From an uncultured Bacteroidales bacterium (GTDB lineage: Bacteria > Bacteroidota > Bacteroidia > Bacteroidales > UBA932): 60,032 bases of DNA. The notes beneath the pieces are model-generated. The model was not told where the DNA came from. It worked only from the letters and a program-made list of their open reading frames with translations, and searched no databases. The DNA lies in the NCBI GenBank assembly GCA_900545245.1, contig UQYV01000019.1, forward strand, positions 1 to 60,032, in the 5' to 3' direction. Below, piece by piece: positions 42,594 through 50,367 of this stretch; position 1 is the stretch's first letter; every line of letters starts with the position of its first letter. Position numbers and translations under genes: made by a program.

Positions 42594-43673
42594 CTATATA
42601 TTTCCTTCAACAGTTGAATCCGGGGCTTCGTGAGCGTCGGTTTTGTCGTAGACTGAAACAGCCTCCGGAGCATCGTCTCCCCATCGCCGTGCGACTTCGT
42701 CGAGTGTGGAATAAAGTTCATCTATATCGTAGAGTGTCACAAGGCGGAGCCTAGTCTCCTTAAAATCGGGAAGCCCCTTGAAATAGCAGGACAGATGGCG
42801 GCGCATCTCAATCACCCCGACGTGTTCGCCCTTGATTTCGATTGATTTCGCAAGATGCCTTTTCGCAAGTTCCACTCTCTCCGCAACACTCATCGGCGGA
42901 AGAAGTTCGCCCGTGCGGAGATAATGTTTGATTTCCTTAAATATCCACGGATGACCGAAGGTGGCGCGTCCTATCATAATCCCGTCCACTCCATATCTGT
43001 CGAAGGCATTTTTCGCATCCTGCGGCGTCCGTATATCCCCGTTTCCGATGATTGGGATATGCATTCTCGGATTATTTTTTACCTGTTCGATAAGACTCCA
43101 GTCCGCCTCGCCCTTATACATCTGACAGCGCGTGCGCCCGTGAATCGTGAGAGCCTGTATTCCCACATCTTGCAGTCTTTCAGCGAGTTCGACGATTATT
43201 TTCGAGTCTTCGTTCCATCCCAGACGGGTTTTCACTGTCACCGGCTTTTTCACGGCCTCCACGACCATACGGGTGATTTCCACCATCTTGTCAGGCTCTC
43301 GCATCATCCCGCTCCCTGCTCCCCGTCGTGCGATTTTGTTCACCGGACATCCGAAATTGATGTCAATCACATCGGCCCCATGCGTTTCCACAAGTTCAGT
43401 GGCCCTGTCCGCCATCACTGCCGCATCCACCATCGCCTCGGGAATGCTCCCGTAAATCTGAATCCCAATCGGAGCTTCAAAATCGTAGGTCTTGAGTTTC
43501 TCAAGCGACTTCCGCGCATCCCTGACAAGCCCGTCCGAAGAGATGAATTCAGTGTACATCATATCCGCCCCAAACTCCTTGCAAACCCAACGGAACGACG
43601 GATCAGTCACATCCTCCATCGGCGCAAGCAGCAGCGGCTGCACTCCCAAATCTATGTTCTCTCCTATTTTCAT
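42594..43673 (-). CDS. dus: tRNA-dihydrouridine synthase
   Basis: A 359-residue FMN enzyme reducing specific uridines in tRNA. It has a TIM-barrel with LLAPMEDVTD at the flavin site, the catalytic cysteine in INFGCPVNKI, KTRLGW, the TIHGRTR motif and GNGDIRTPQDA. The C-terminal helical domain binds tRNA. ATG 43691 is in frame, but the -7 box at 43697-43704 would place transcription start at or after that codon, so ATG 43673 (MKIGENIDLG) is preferred. Which of the DusA/B/C subfamilies it belongs to is not decided; DusB-like is likely. Confidence 0.93.
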   Translation of the reverse strand: MKIGENIDLGVQPLLLAPMEDVTDPSFRWVCKEFGADMMYTEFISSDGLVRDARKSLEKLKTYDFEAPIGIQIYGSIPEAMVDAAVMADRATELVETHGADVIDINFGCPVNKIARRGAGSGMMREPDKMVEITRMVVEAVKKPVTVKTRLGWNEDSKIIVELAERLQDVGIQALTIHGRTRCQMYKGEADWSLIEQVKNNPRMHIPIIGNGDIRTPQDAKNAFDRYGVDGIMIGRATFGHPWIFKEIKHYLRTGELLPPMSVAERVELAKRHLAKSIEIKGEHVGVIEMRRHLSCYFKGLPDFKETRLRLVTLYDIDELYSTLDEVARRWGDDAPEAVSVYDKTDAHEAPDSTVEGNI

Positions 43674-43696
43674 CTTCTGATGATTTTTCAAACTCG

Positions 43697-43704
43697 CAAA
43701 GTTA
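43697..43704 (-). promoter_or_regulatory. -7 box for dus-lpxK
   Basis: Minus-strand TAACTTTG, a perfect TAnnTTTG, 23 bases before ATG 43673. It decides the start of dus in favour of 43673. Confidence 0.55.
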
Positions 43705-43756
43705 GTAATTTTTCATCGTCATTTCGTGAGCGTTTCGTGAAAGAATGCAAAAAGTA

Positions 43757-43793
43757 CAATCCCCCACAGACATCGCTCATCTGCGGGGGATTG
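43757..43793 (-). terminator. Terminator of the GH16-fimbrillin operon
   Basis: CAATCCCCC / GGGGGATTG stem extended by CAGA/TCTG with one mismatch, followed on the minus strand by TACTTTTTGC. It lies 45 bases past the fimbrillin-like gene's stop. Confidence 0.8.
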
Positions 43794-43838
43794 AATACTA
43801 TGTATATGTCCAGACTATGTTTTTGACGCGAATCTGCG

Positions 43839-45857
43839 TTACTGCACCTGGAAGTATTTGTTTGTTCTGTATATGTTGCCGTCCGAATTATATGATATTA
43901 TCTTGAAATTACGGTACTGTCCCGTAGTGTTTGCAGTCAAATTGACGTTAACGTGCATTTCGGAGCCATCGTCAACAACAGGGGTGAATGATACGAATGT
44001 CTTCATTTCTTCCGCAGTGTATTGAGGTCCGACCTGCTCGCGAATATCTTCCTTCTCCAAGTCAGCAAGTTTCAATGCGTGTTCAATCAGTGCATTCTGC
44101 AGGTCTTCAGGAATGTTCTTCATTGTTCCTGCCGGGTATGCAGTGCCATCGATTTTGATGTTTGAGAAATGATACAATGGCCATGATTTTGCGGCCTTTT
44201 CAAATCCCGGTTTGTCAGCTTCCGAATAATCTGCTCTGACCACATATTCAAAAGTGTGCGTCTCTGTTTCTCCCGCAGGGTTTGCTGCCTGAGTGAAAGA
44301 AGACTCTGCTGAGCCATCCTCTGTTTTTACAATAAGCTTGAACGATTTGGTTCTGGACGAACTGTTCTCCGGAACAGTAATGCTGACAATGCCTTCCTTG
44401 CATACGACCGCCGCCCCTCCGCAAGAAATGGATATACCATATTTGCTGTCAGCAACGTAAGAATCGACATCTGCTCCGGATACCACTGCCCCGTCAACCT
44501 TCAGTTCGAGGGTGGCGGCTTCAACCGTTTCTCCTTTATAGGATATTTCTCCTTCAAAACTTGGCGTGAGCGTCGGCGTAATCACAGGGAGTCCTTTGCC
44601 AGGATCCTGGTGGACACTGATGAAATTTCTTGAACGGATACCCTTATACTCCATATAAACTTTGCAAGAACGGTCCGAAGTGGATTTGTTTTTGGCAATC
44701 GTTATCCGAAGGTTGTAATTATTGGTGTTTTCCCAATCGGCTACAGCCCAATCGGAAGCATCGCTGCCGTCAGGATTGACGCTCACAAGGACGCAGTCTT
44801 CCGGAGTCATTGTGACAGGCTCTCCTCCATAAGTGGCGGTGGTAGGACCGAGAAGTTGAATATGCTGATTCATGTCCACATTCTGAGGCGCATACGAGTC
44901 GCTGCCATTGTGATAGAAAACGACATCCTCTGCTGTTGATTGGAATACTCCCTTGTCGAGGTTGAGCGCGATATTGTGTATTGTGCCGGCCTTGAATTCC
45001 TTCTCTTTTGAAGACTCGAAACTATATGTTCCCTTGTCGGTGGTCACCACATAAGTGCAACCCGTGGTTTTCGCAGGGCAAACTCCCATATATATGCCGG
45101 AAGCATCATCTTTGCCAGTTACGCCCTCCAAATTGTAGGCAGTGCCCAGATTTACCGTGACTGATGATTTCGGATCACCCGCAATGAATGCGCGGGATTC
45201 TCCGTTCCAAGGCTGTACGACAACCCACAATCCACTGATCTTGGCATTCTCAGAGGTGGTGAGAGATACTGATTTTACAGCATCGGTAGAGCCCTTGGAA
45301 GAGTAGATGATAAATCTTACCATTGAAGATTGCATAGTCATTGCGGCAGAATAACTTGTTTTAGCCCCAAGCTCAATTGGGTGTACTCCTGTAAGGGCAA
45401 TCTTGTCGGCCGAAACGTCCACTTTCCCGGCTTCTGTCTGAGTTTGTATGGCAGCAATCGGGAAATTTATTGTAAGGTCACCCTCATTTCCACCGGCTGC
45501 TCCGACTTTGGGATAGTAAGGCAGGAATTTGCTTGCAGTCTCGGCTACGCTGCCTGTAAAACTGGCCGTTCCGTCTGTTCCGAGGGTGAACGATTCTGCA
45601 TTATTGTTGCTGCCTTTGTTGTCGGCGAGTCCGAAAACAGCAGCTTCCCCAGTGGCCCAGTGCAGTCCTTTGCCATCTTGCCAGGTGGCCTTGGAGACTG
45701 CTCCATTTGTATTTTCGTCGTTGATTTCGGTTTCTACCCGAACTTCAATAGTCCTTGTCTTACCAGGGACAATAGTGTCCTCAATCCTTTCTGTGCAGGC
45801 AACAAAAACAGTTGTTGACAGAAGTGCGGACAAAATAATTGATGTGTTCTTTTTCAT
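43839..45857 (-). CDS. Fimbrillin-like lipoprotein with BACON-like domains
   Basis: A 672-residue lipoprotein with signal to TTVFVAC (lipid Cys near 21). Residues about 30-310 resemble a fimbrillin/Mfa-like domain (the VSKATWQDGKGLHWATGEAA stretch and a later GTIHNIALNL strand). Beta domains follow, one ending in FTQAANPAGE like BACON glycan-binding domains. It is the last gene of a minus-strand operon with GH16 and the 58-residue ORF. Unusually for this phylum it has a strong Shine-Dalgarno, TAGGAGG, 8 bases before the ATG. A surface role in binding glucan beside the GH16 enzyme is inferred; a pilus-subunit role is the alternative. Confidence 0.75.
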   Translation of the reverse strand: MKKNTSIILSALLSTTVFVACTERIEDTIVPGKTRTIEVRVETEINDENTNGAVSKATWQDGKGLHWATGEAAVFGLADNKGSNNNAESFTLGTDGTASFTGSVAETASKFLPYYPKVGAAGGNEGDLTINFPIAAIQTQTEAGKVDVSADKIALTGVHPIELGAKTSYSAAMTMQSSMVRFIIYSSKGSTDAVKSVSLTTSENAKISGLWVVVQPWNGESRAFIAGDPKSSVTVNLGTAYNLEGVTGKDDASGIYMGVCPAKTTGCTYVVTTDKGTYSFESSKEKEFKAGTIHNIALNLDKGVFQSTAEDVVFYHNGSDSYAPQNVDMNQHIQLLGPTTATYGGEPVTMTPEDCVLVSVNPDGSDASDWAVADWENTNNYNLRITIAKNKSTSDRSCKVYMEYKGIRSRNFISVHQDPGKGLPVITPTLTPSFEGEISYKGETVEAATLELKVDGAVVSGADVDSYVADSKYGISISCGGAAVVCKEGIVSITVPENSSSRTKSFKLIVKTEDGSAESSFTQAANPAGETETHTFEYVVRADYSEADKPGFEKAAKSWPLYHFSNIKIDGTAYPAGTMKNIPEDLQNALIEHALKLADLEKEDIREQVGPQYTAEEMKTFVSFTPVVDDGSEMHVNVNLTANTTGQYRNFKIISYNSDGNIYRTNKYFQVQ

Positions 45858-45869
45858 AAGTCAATCCTC

Positions 45870-46046
45870 CTATTCAAATTCACCATCATAAACATTGGAC
45901 AAGCCGGAAAAGTCAGCACTTGAATTGGAACTGTCGTTCCATTTTCCGGTCATAGATTCAGCAAAGCCGAGTTCGACATCCAGGCTCTGAACCAGGATGT
46001 CCGGGGAAATGTAGGTTTTCCCACCCAATAAGTGATTCTTTCTCAT
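45870..46046 (-). CDS. 58-residue small protein in the GH16 operon
   Basis: A complete ORF starting MRKNHLLGGKTYISPDILVQ and ending SNVYDGEFE. It lies 20 bases after the GH16 stop and 12 bases before the fimbrillin-like gene, with the latter's AGGAGG overlapping its stop. A short basic N-terminus is followed by YISPDILVQSLDVELGFAES, then a Ser/Asn/Asp-rich acidic end with aromatic residues. To my recollection similar 50-70-residue proteins sit next to fimbrillin-like lipoproteins in other Bacteroidota; no function is known to me. No classical signal peptide is visible. Confidence 0.65.
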   Translation of the reverse strand: MRKNHLLGGKTYISPDILVQSLDVELGFAESMTGKWNDSSNSSADFSGLSNVYDGEFE

Positions 46047-46066
46047 TTTCGAGTTATATTATATGG

Positions 46067-47107
46067 TTATTGTTTTTTCTGATATACGCGCACCCAATCG
46101 ACAAACATTGTAGCGCTGTCACCGTTGTTCGGAAGGGCAGTTATGCCTTCGGGCTGAAGGATGCCGGTGAAATAGCCGCCGACAGCAAGGTTCAGGATTA
46201 TGAAGAAATCGTGGTGGAAATAGTATCCCACACCCCAGTCATCGTCTTTGTTTACGATGTCCATTTCATAATAAGGGGAAGCATTCGGATGAAGGTCCCT
46301 GTCGAGATACATTTTCACGGACTGTGGAGTCCAAATCAGTGTGTATGTGTGGTAATTTCCGTCCTGAATGCTATAGGAATTCGTAGTGGAGCGCGCATAA
46401 TTTGGATAAGCGCTTCCTTTGTAGTATCCCCAATGGCAAGCTCCGTTGAAGAAACGGTCCTGTGTACCGTTCTTGATGCCTTCCGCATTGCCCATTTCCA
46501 TAATGTCGATTTCACCGCAACGTGGCCACGAGTTGGTCTGAAAGTCCGCTCCAAGAAGCCAGAATGCCGGCCAAAGACCATTGGCTGTACGTGGAAGACG
46601 TATCCTTCCCTCCACTTTGCCATAGCAGAATTGGAAATGTCCGGATGTGTTCAGGCGTCCGGACACGAAGGCTTTGCCGTTTCGTTGTTCACGCTTTGCA
46701 GTAATTTTGAGGGCTGAATTGCCGTATTCGGAATCTTTTCCCAATGAAATTCCGCTCTCGTCATAATATTGCAGTTCAGCGTTACCTCCTCCGTTTCCAT
46801 TGACTTCAATGCGCCATTTCCCGGTGTCAAGAGAGTTTGAGTCGAACTCGTCAGACCACATCAAAACATAGCCTTCCGAATCGGGAGTCTGTTCGTTTTC
46901 GCCCGGTTTGTTATCGTCAGGTTTGTTATCGTCAGGTTTGTTATCGTCAGGCGTCTCGGTTTCAGAGCCGTTGCCTTCCGAGTCAGGCAAGACCGGTTGT
47001 CCAATCTTGGTCGAGCATCCACAGCTGACCATAAGGAAAAATGCCATCAAAAAAGCCGCGAGTATGCGGGGAGTTGTAGGGAATGTCCCTTTTTGTTTAG
47101 AGTGCAT
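46067..47107 (-). CDS. GH16-family endo-beta-glucanase lipoprotein (laminarinase type)
   Basis: A 346-residue exported enzyme. The frame is open to 47188, but ATG 47107 (MHSKQKGTFPTTPRILAAFL) gives a lipoprotein signal ending MVSCGC. A linker with three DDNKP repeats (about 48-65) precedes the GH16 jelly-roll domain. The catalytic motif GEIDIMEMGN holds nucleophile Glu199, Asp201 and acid/base Glu204; FQTNSWPRCGEID and the terminal MFVDWVRVYQ are also typical. The EIDIME form fits beta-1,3- or mixed-linked glucanases. It heads the operon under the box at 47143-47150 and the candidate operator at 47184-47220. Confidence 0.92.
   Translation of the reverse strand: MHSKQKGTFPTTPRILAAFLMAFFLMVSCGCSTKIGQPVLPDSEGNGSETETPDDNKPDDNKPDDNKPGENEQTPDSEGYVLMWSDEFDSNSLDTGKWRIEVNGNGGGNAELQYYDESGISLGKDSEYGNSALKITAKREQRNGKAFVSGRLNTSGHFQFCYGKVEGRIRLPRTANGLWPAFWLLGADFQTNSWPRCGEIDIMEMGNAEGIKNGTQDRFFNGACHWGYYKGSAYPNYARSTTNSYSIQDGNYHTYTLIWTPQSVKMYLDRDLHPNASPYYEMDIVNKDDDWGVGYYFHHDFFIILNLAVGGYFTGILQPEGITALPNNGDSATMFVDWVRVYQKKQ
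46906..46950. repeat. Three tandem copies of a 15-base unit
   Basis: GTTTGTTATCGTCAG is repeated three times without change, encoding DDNKP units in the linker of the GH16 enzyme on the minus strand. Exact repeats in frame allow linker length to vary by slippage. Confidence 0.85.
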
Positions 47108-47142
47108 AATGATTATCAGTTTTATGTTCTGTTTGACAGATA

Positions 47143-47150
47143 CAAAAGTA
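47143..47150 (-). promoter_or_regulatory. -7 box of the GH16 operon
   Basis: Minus-strand TACTTTTG, identical to the box of the locus-2 susC gene (50280-50287). No TTTG lies 19-21 bases upstream, so the promoter probably needs an activator. It is 35 bases before ATG 47107. Confidence 0.6.
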
Positions 47151-47181
47151 TTTGTAAAATTCTTAAGATTGAATATATTTG
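47151..47181 (+). promoter_or_regulatory. Promoter of the locus-2 regulator
   Basis: TTTG (47151-47154), a 19-base spacer and TATATTTG (47174-47181) match the consensus exactly. The predicted start near 47188 falls inside the candidate operator, suggesting self-repression. Confidence 0.65.
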
Positions 47182-47183
47182 TA

Positions 47184-47220
47184 CTCACAAAAACTCAACA
47201 GCTCATTTTCATAAACTCAC
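47184..47220. promoter_or_regulatory. Candidate operator of the locus-2 regulator, site 1
   Basis: Minus-strand TGAGTTTTTGTGAG (47197-47184) equals 50222-50235 over 14 bases, and a further GTGAGTTT half-site lies at 47220-47213. It is 33 bases upstream of the GH16 -7 box and overlaps the regulator's own transcription start. Confidence 0.5.
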
Positions 47221-47287
47221 ATCTTGGTTGATGAATGAACTTGAGTACAGAATGTTGACACTATAACACATAACCATAGACGGAAAG

Positions 47288-50116
47288 ATGAACCACAACA
47301 GAACAATGCTGGTGATTATACTCACCGTCGCCCTATTTGTTGAGGGAACAATCGCGGCACATAACCCTTCAGTCAGATATTTCAGGAAAGATGTTTATCA
47401 CGCGGCTACCCAGAATTGGGACGTGGCCTGCACTCCGGACAGGTTTACATTCTTTGCAAATAATGACGGCGTACTTATGTTCGACTCGGGGGAGTGGACA
47501 CTTTTTCGCAACCGCAACAGAACAAATGTCCGTTCGCTCTACTACGATCGTGACAATGCCGTTCTTTATGTCGGTTCTACGAATGAACTCGGCAAGATTG
47601 AATTTGGATTGGATTGTCGTGAGGCTCCGGTCTATCGTTCGATGCTTGATACGCTCGATGTGACAGCCACTGAAATTTGGAGTATTGGCAAAATCGGGGG
47701 AAAAGTTTGGTTTCAGGACGACAGGCACATATATCTGCTTGATGGCAATGCTGTCAGAGTCTATGGTTTTGACAAAAGAATCTATTGCGCGTCTGTAATT
47801 GATGACAAACTCTACATCTATGTCAGTGGTGAGGGGTGTTTGTATTTCAATTCAGGAAGGTTTGAAGCCATCGGAGGAACGGAGTCTTTGAGAAAGAAGA
47901 GGGTGTGCGCGATTATGAAAATTGGCGACAATCTTGGTTTCGTGACGAGGCTTGACGGTGTTTTTATTCTTGATAGCGGTAAGCTGGTAAAGAAAGAGTA
48001 TCCCTTTTCTTCCGAGCTTGGGAACGACAAAATCTATACGGCCGCCACTGACGGGGAGAACATTGCTTTCGGAACAGTCACTAACGGCGTCTTTATCTAC
48101 AACAACAGGAGTGGTGAGTGGTATAATTTGAATACAGATTCCGGTTTGGGGAACAATACTGTACTTAGTTTGCGCTTTGATGAACAGAAGAATATATGGG
48201 CCGGGCTTGACAACGGTGTTGCACATATAAACCTGTCTGCGGCGGAACGCGAATTGTTCGCGGGCAACGATGTCTTAGGGACGGGATATGCTTCGTGCGT
48301 GTGGAAGGAGAAGCTCTATCTGGGGACAAATCAGGGACTTTTTGTGACTGGTAAATCTTTGACTGCGAAAAATATATATTCACGTTGCAACAATGGTATT
48401 AGTCAGGTTTGGGATTTGTCTGTCCGTAACGGAGAATTATTCTGTTGTCACGATTCCGGTATATATATAATGTATCCCGACGGTAGTGAATCTACAATTC
48501 CTCTAAACGGCACGTGGAAACTCGATGCTCCGACGGGCGAGGATGATTTGCTTGTCGGGAGTACATACGACCATTTCTTCAGACTTACAAAAACGCCTGG
48601 AGGGAAATGGAAATTCGCAGGTTTCATAAAAGGGGCCGATGATGCGAGCAAGTCGTTTTGTTTCGACGATGGAAAGATGTGGCTGGCGCATTGGGTTAAG
48701 GGCCTTTTTCGTCTGACTTTCAACAAAGAATTTACCGAAGCTGTTTCCTGCGAGTATTTTGGCGAACGGAACGGATTTCCTACATCATTCAACAATTATC
48801 CGAATGTTGTGGACGGGAAAGTGCTGTTTTCCACCGAGGGAGGCTTTTACGAATTCGACAACAGCCGCAATCTTGCCGTTCCTGTTGACAGTCTTAACAG
48901 GCGGTTCAATTTCACCCCGGTCGCGATGAGGCTTTTCCCTTTACCGGACGGGGATGATTTCTATTCTTCCGGCACGGTGCAGGCTTTGGGATATAGGGAC
49001 AATGCGGGAGATTATTGTCTCGATTCCCTTTCGATTCGTTATATGGCTTCGCGTCGTCCATTGGGATTCGAGAATCTGCTTTATCTGGAAGAGGGGAAAG
49101 TCCTCATCAATACAGAAGACGGTTTCTCGGTTATAAACACCGCTATGCTCAAGAATCGCAAGCCTGAGGTTACTCCGCTGATAATCAGGAGGGTGAGAGT
49201 GATAAAGGGAGGCAAGGAGACGACGGTGCTGGAGAATACATTCTCCAAAGAAACAGAATTAAGGACGCTCAATCCGGACGAAAATACTCTACGGTTCACA
49301 TTCAGAATGGTAGAGTATAGACAAGAGCAGGCGATAATCTACAGCTGTTTGATGGAGGGTTACGACTCCGACTGGTCTCTTCCGGGAGTTTCCTGCTCAA
49401 AAGACTATACGAAACTGCCCTATGGACATCACATTTTCCGTGTCCGTGCCTATAATGCCGTCACAGGACAGAGTGATGAGACGGCATTGGATGTTATTAT
49501 CAAACACCCTTGGTACCTGACAAATTGGGCGTACTTTTTATATGCCTTCCTGGCTATATGCCTGTTGGTTGCCTTGTATTATATCGCTCGGGCAGCATAC
49601 CGGAGGCGGATTGCGGAAGTGTCGCGCCGTAAAGAGAAAGAAATGGAAGAGGAGCAGATGAAAAACGATCTGCTGCATAAAGCCAATGACCTTGCAACCT
49701 CAACAATGAATCTCCTGAGGAAAAACGAGGAACTTATGGACATTCAGGAGGGCTTGAACAAAACCGAAAGGATGTTGAGGAACGGCGAAAAACCGGAGTA
49801 TGTAATCGGGCACATCGTCACTATGAGGGAAAATATTGACAGCAATATCCGCCACGATGACGATTGGAAAAAGTTTGAAAAGAATTTTGATATCGTTTAC
49901 GATGAGTACCTCACCCGTTTGGGCAATACTTTTCCGGAACTGACAGTAAGCGACAAAAAACTTTGCGCATATTTGAAGATGGATTTGTCGTCAAAGGAAA
50001 TAGCTCCTTTGATGAATTTGACATACCGCAGTGTTGAGATGACGCGCTATCGTCTCCGCAAGAAACTCAATCTTTCTCGGGAACAGAATCTTATCGAGTT
50101 TCTTCAGCGCTTTTAG
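47288..50116 (+). CDS. Membrane-bound one-protein regulator: propeller sensor, Y_Y_Y domain, LuxR-type HTH
   Basis: A 942-residue protein laid out like a hybrid two-component regulator but without kinase or receiver. A signal segment (about 1-24) is followed by a large periplasmic beta-propeller sensor (about 30-640, repeats such as SLRFDEQKNIWAGLDNGV). Then come a Y_Y_Y domain (about 650-740), a transmembrane helix (about 752-772), a coiled coil and a cytoplasmic HTH of the LuxR type (LSSKEIAPLMNLTYRSVEMT, near 900-920). Sensing of a glucan fragment should act directly on DNA binding. It lies between the divergent GH16 operon and the SusCD operon, which share a likely operator. Confidence 0.88.
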   Translation: MNHNRTMLVIILTVALFVEGTIAAHNPSVRYFRKDVYHAATQNWDVACTPDRFTFFANNDGVLMFDSGEWTLFRNRNRTNVRSLYYDRDNAVLYVGSTNELGKIEFGLDCREAPVYRSMLDTLDVTATEIWSIGKIGGKVWFQDDRHIYLLDGNAVRVYGFDKRIYCASVIDDKLYIYVSGEGCLYFNSGRFEAIGGTESLRKKRVCAIMKIGDNLGFVTRLDGVFILDSGKLVKKEYPFSSELGNDKIYTAATDGENIAFGTVTNGVFIYNNRSGEWYNLNTDSGLGNNTVLSLRFDEQKNIWAGLDNGVAHINLSAAERELFAGNDVLGTGYASCVWKEKLYLGTNQGLFVTGKSLTAKNIYSRCNNGISQVWDLSVRNGELFCCHDSGIYIMYPDGSESTIPLNGTWKLDAPTGEDDLLVGSTYDHFFRLTKTPGGKWKFAGFIKGADDASKSFCFDDGKMWLAHWVKGLFRLTFNKEFTEAVSCEYFGERNGFPTSFNNYPNVVDGKVLFSTEGGFYEFDNSRNLAVPVDSLNRRFNFTPVAMRLFPLPDGDDFYSSGTVQALGYRDNAGDYCLDSLSIRYMASRRPLGFENLLYLEEGKVLINTEDGFSVINTAMLKNRKPEVTPLIIRRVRVIKGGKETTVLENTFSKETELRTLNPDENTLRFTFRMVEYRQEQAIIYSCLMEGYDSDWSLPGVSCSKDYTKLPYGHHIFRVRAYNAVTGQSDETALDVIIKHPWYLTNWAYFLYAFLAICLLVALYYIARAAYRRRIAEVSRRKEKEMEEEQMKNDLLHKANDLATSTMNLLRKNEELMDIQEGLNKTERMLRNGEKPEYVIGHIVTMRENIDSNIRHDDDWKKFEKNFDIVYDEYLTRLGNTFPELTVSDKKLCAYLKMDLSSKEIAPLMNLTYRSVEMTRYRLRKKLNLSREQNLIEFLQRF

Positions 50117-50136
50117 CGCCTGAGCATAGCATCTCT

Positions 50137-50168
50137 CCCTCCTGCGAAACATCGCAGGAGGGTTTTTT
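50137..50168 (+). terminator. Intrinsic terminator after the locus-2 regulator
   Basis: Perfect 10-base stem CCCTCCTGCG / CGCAGGAGGG with a six-base loop, then TTTTTT, 20 bases past the regulator stop. It isolates the regulator from the susC promoter. Confidence 0.9.
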
Positions 50169-50220
50169 GTACCCTCGGATTTGTTGGTTTCTTTTTCGTA
50201 ATTACTTAATACTCAATGGT

Positions 50221-50240
50221 GTGAGTTTTTGTGAGTTTGC
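50221..50240 (+). promoter_or_regulatory. Candidate operator of the locus-2 regulator, site 2
   Basis: GTGAGTTTTTGTGAGTTTGC is a direct repeat of GTGAGTTT with a 10-base period, so both halves face one side of the helix. Bases 50222-50235 are identical to the site upstream of the GH16 operon. The -7 box at 50280 begins 44 bases after that core. Confidence 0.5.
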
Positions 50241-50279
50241 TTTTTCATGAAAATAGGATGTTTGTGATTATGAAAACAT

Positions 50280-50287
50280 TACTTTTG
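50280..50287 (+). promoter_or_regulatory. -7 box of the locus-2 SusCD operon
   Basis: TACTTTTG, identical to the GH16 box. The nearest TTTG (50261-50264) is only 15 bases upstream, so the promoter looks activator-dependent. The leader to ATG 50368 is about 75 bases. Confidence 0.6.
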
Positions 50288-50367
50288 CATATCGTCGTTT
50301 CGCAATCGATGAAGCATCGGTAGAAAGTACGACGTATCACATTGTATAGAACGCTAAAACGCAAGAA

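Noticed and set aside
37949..50363. ACGCTAAAACGCA shared just before the starts at 37969 and 50368
   Set aside because: A 13-base match between two sites in 60 kb is expected by chance, and the genes have no functional link; A-rich leaders are common here.
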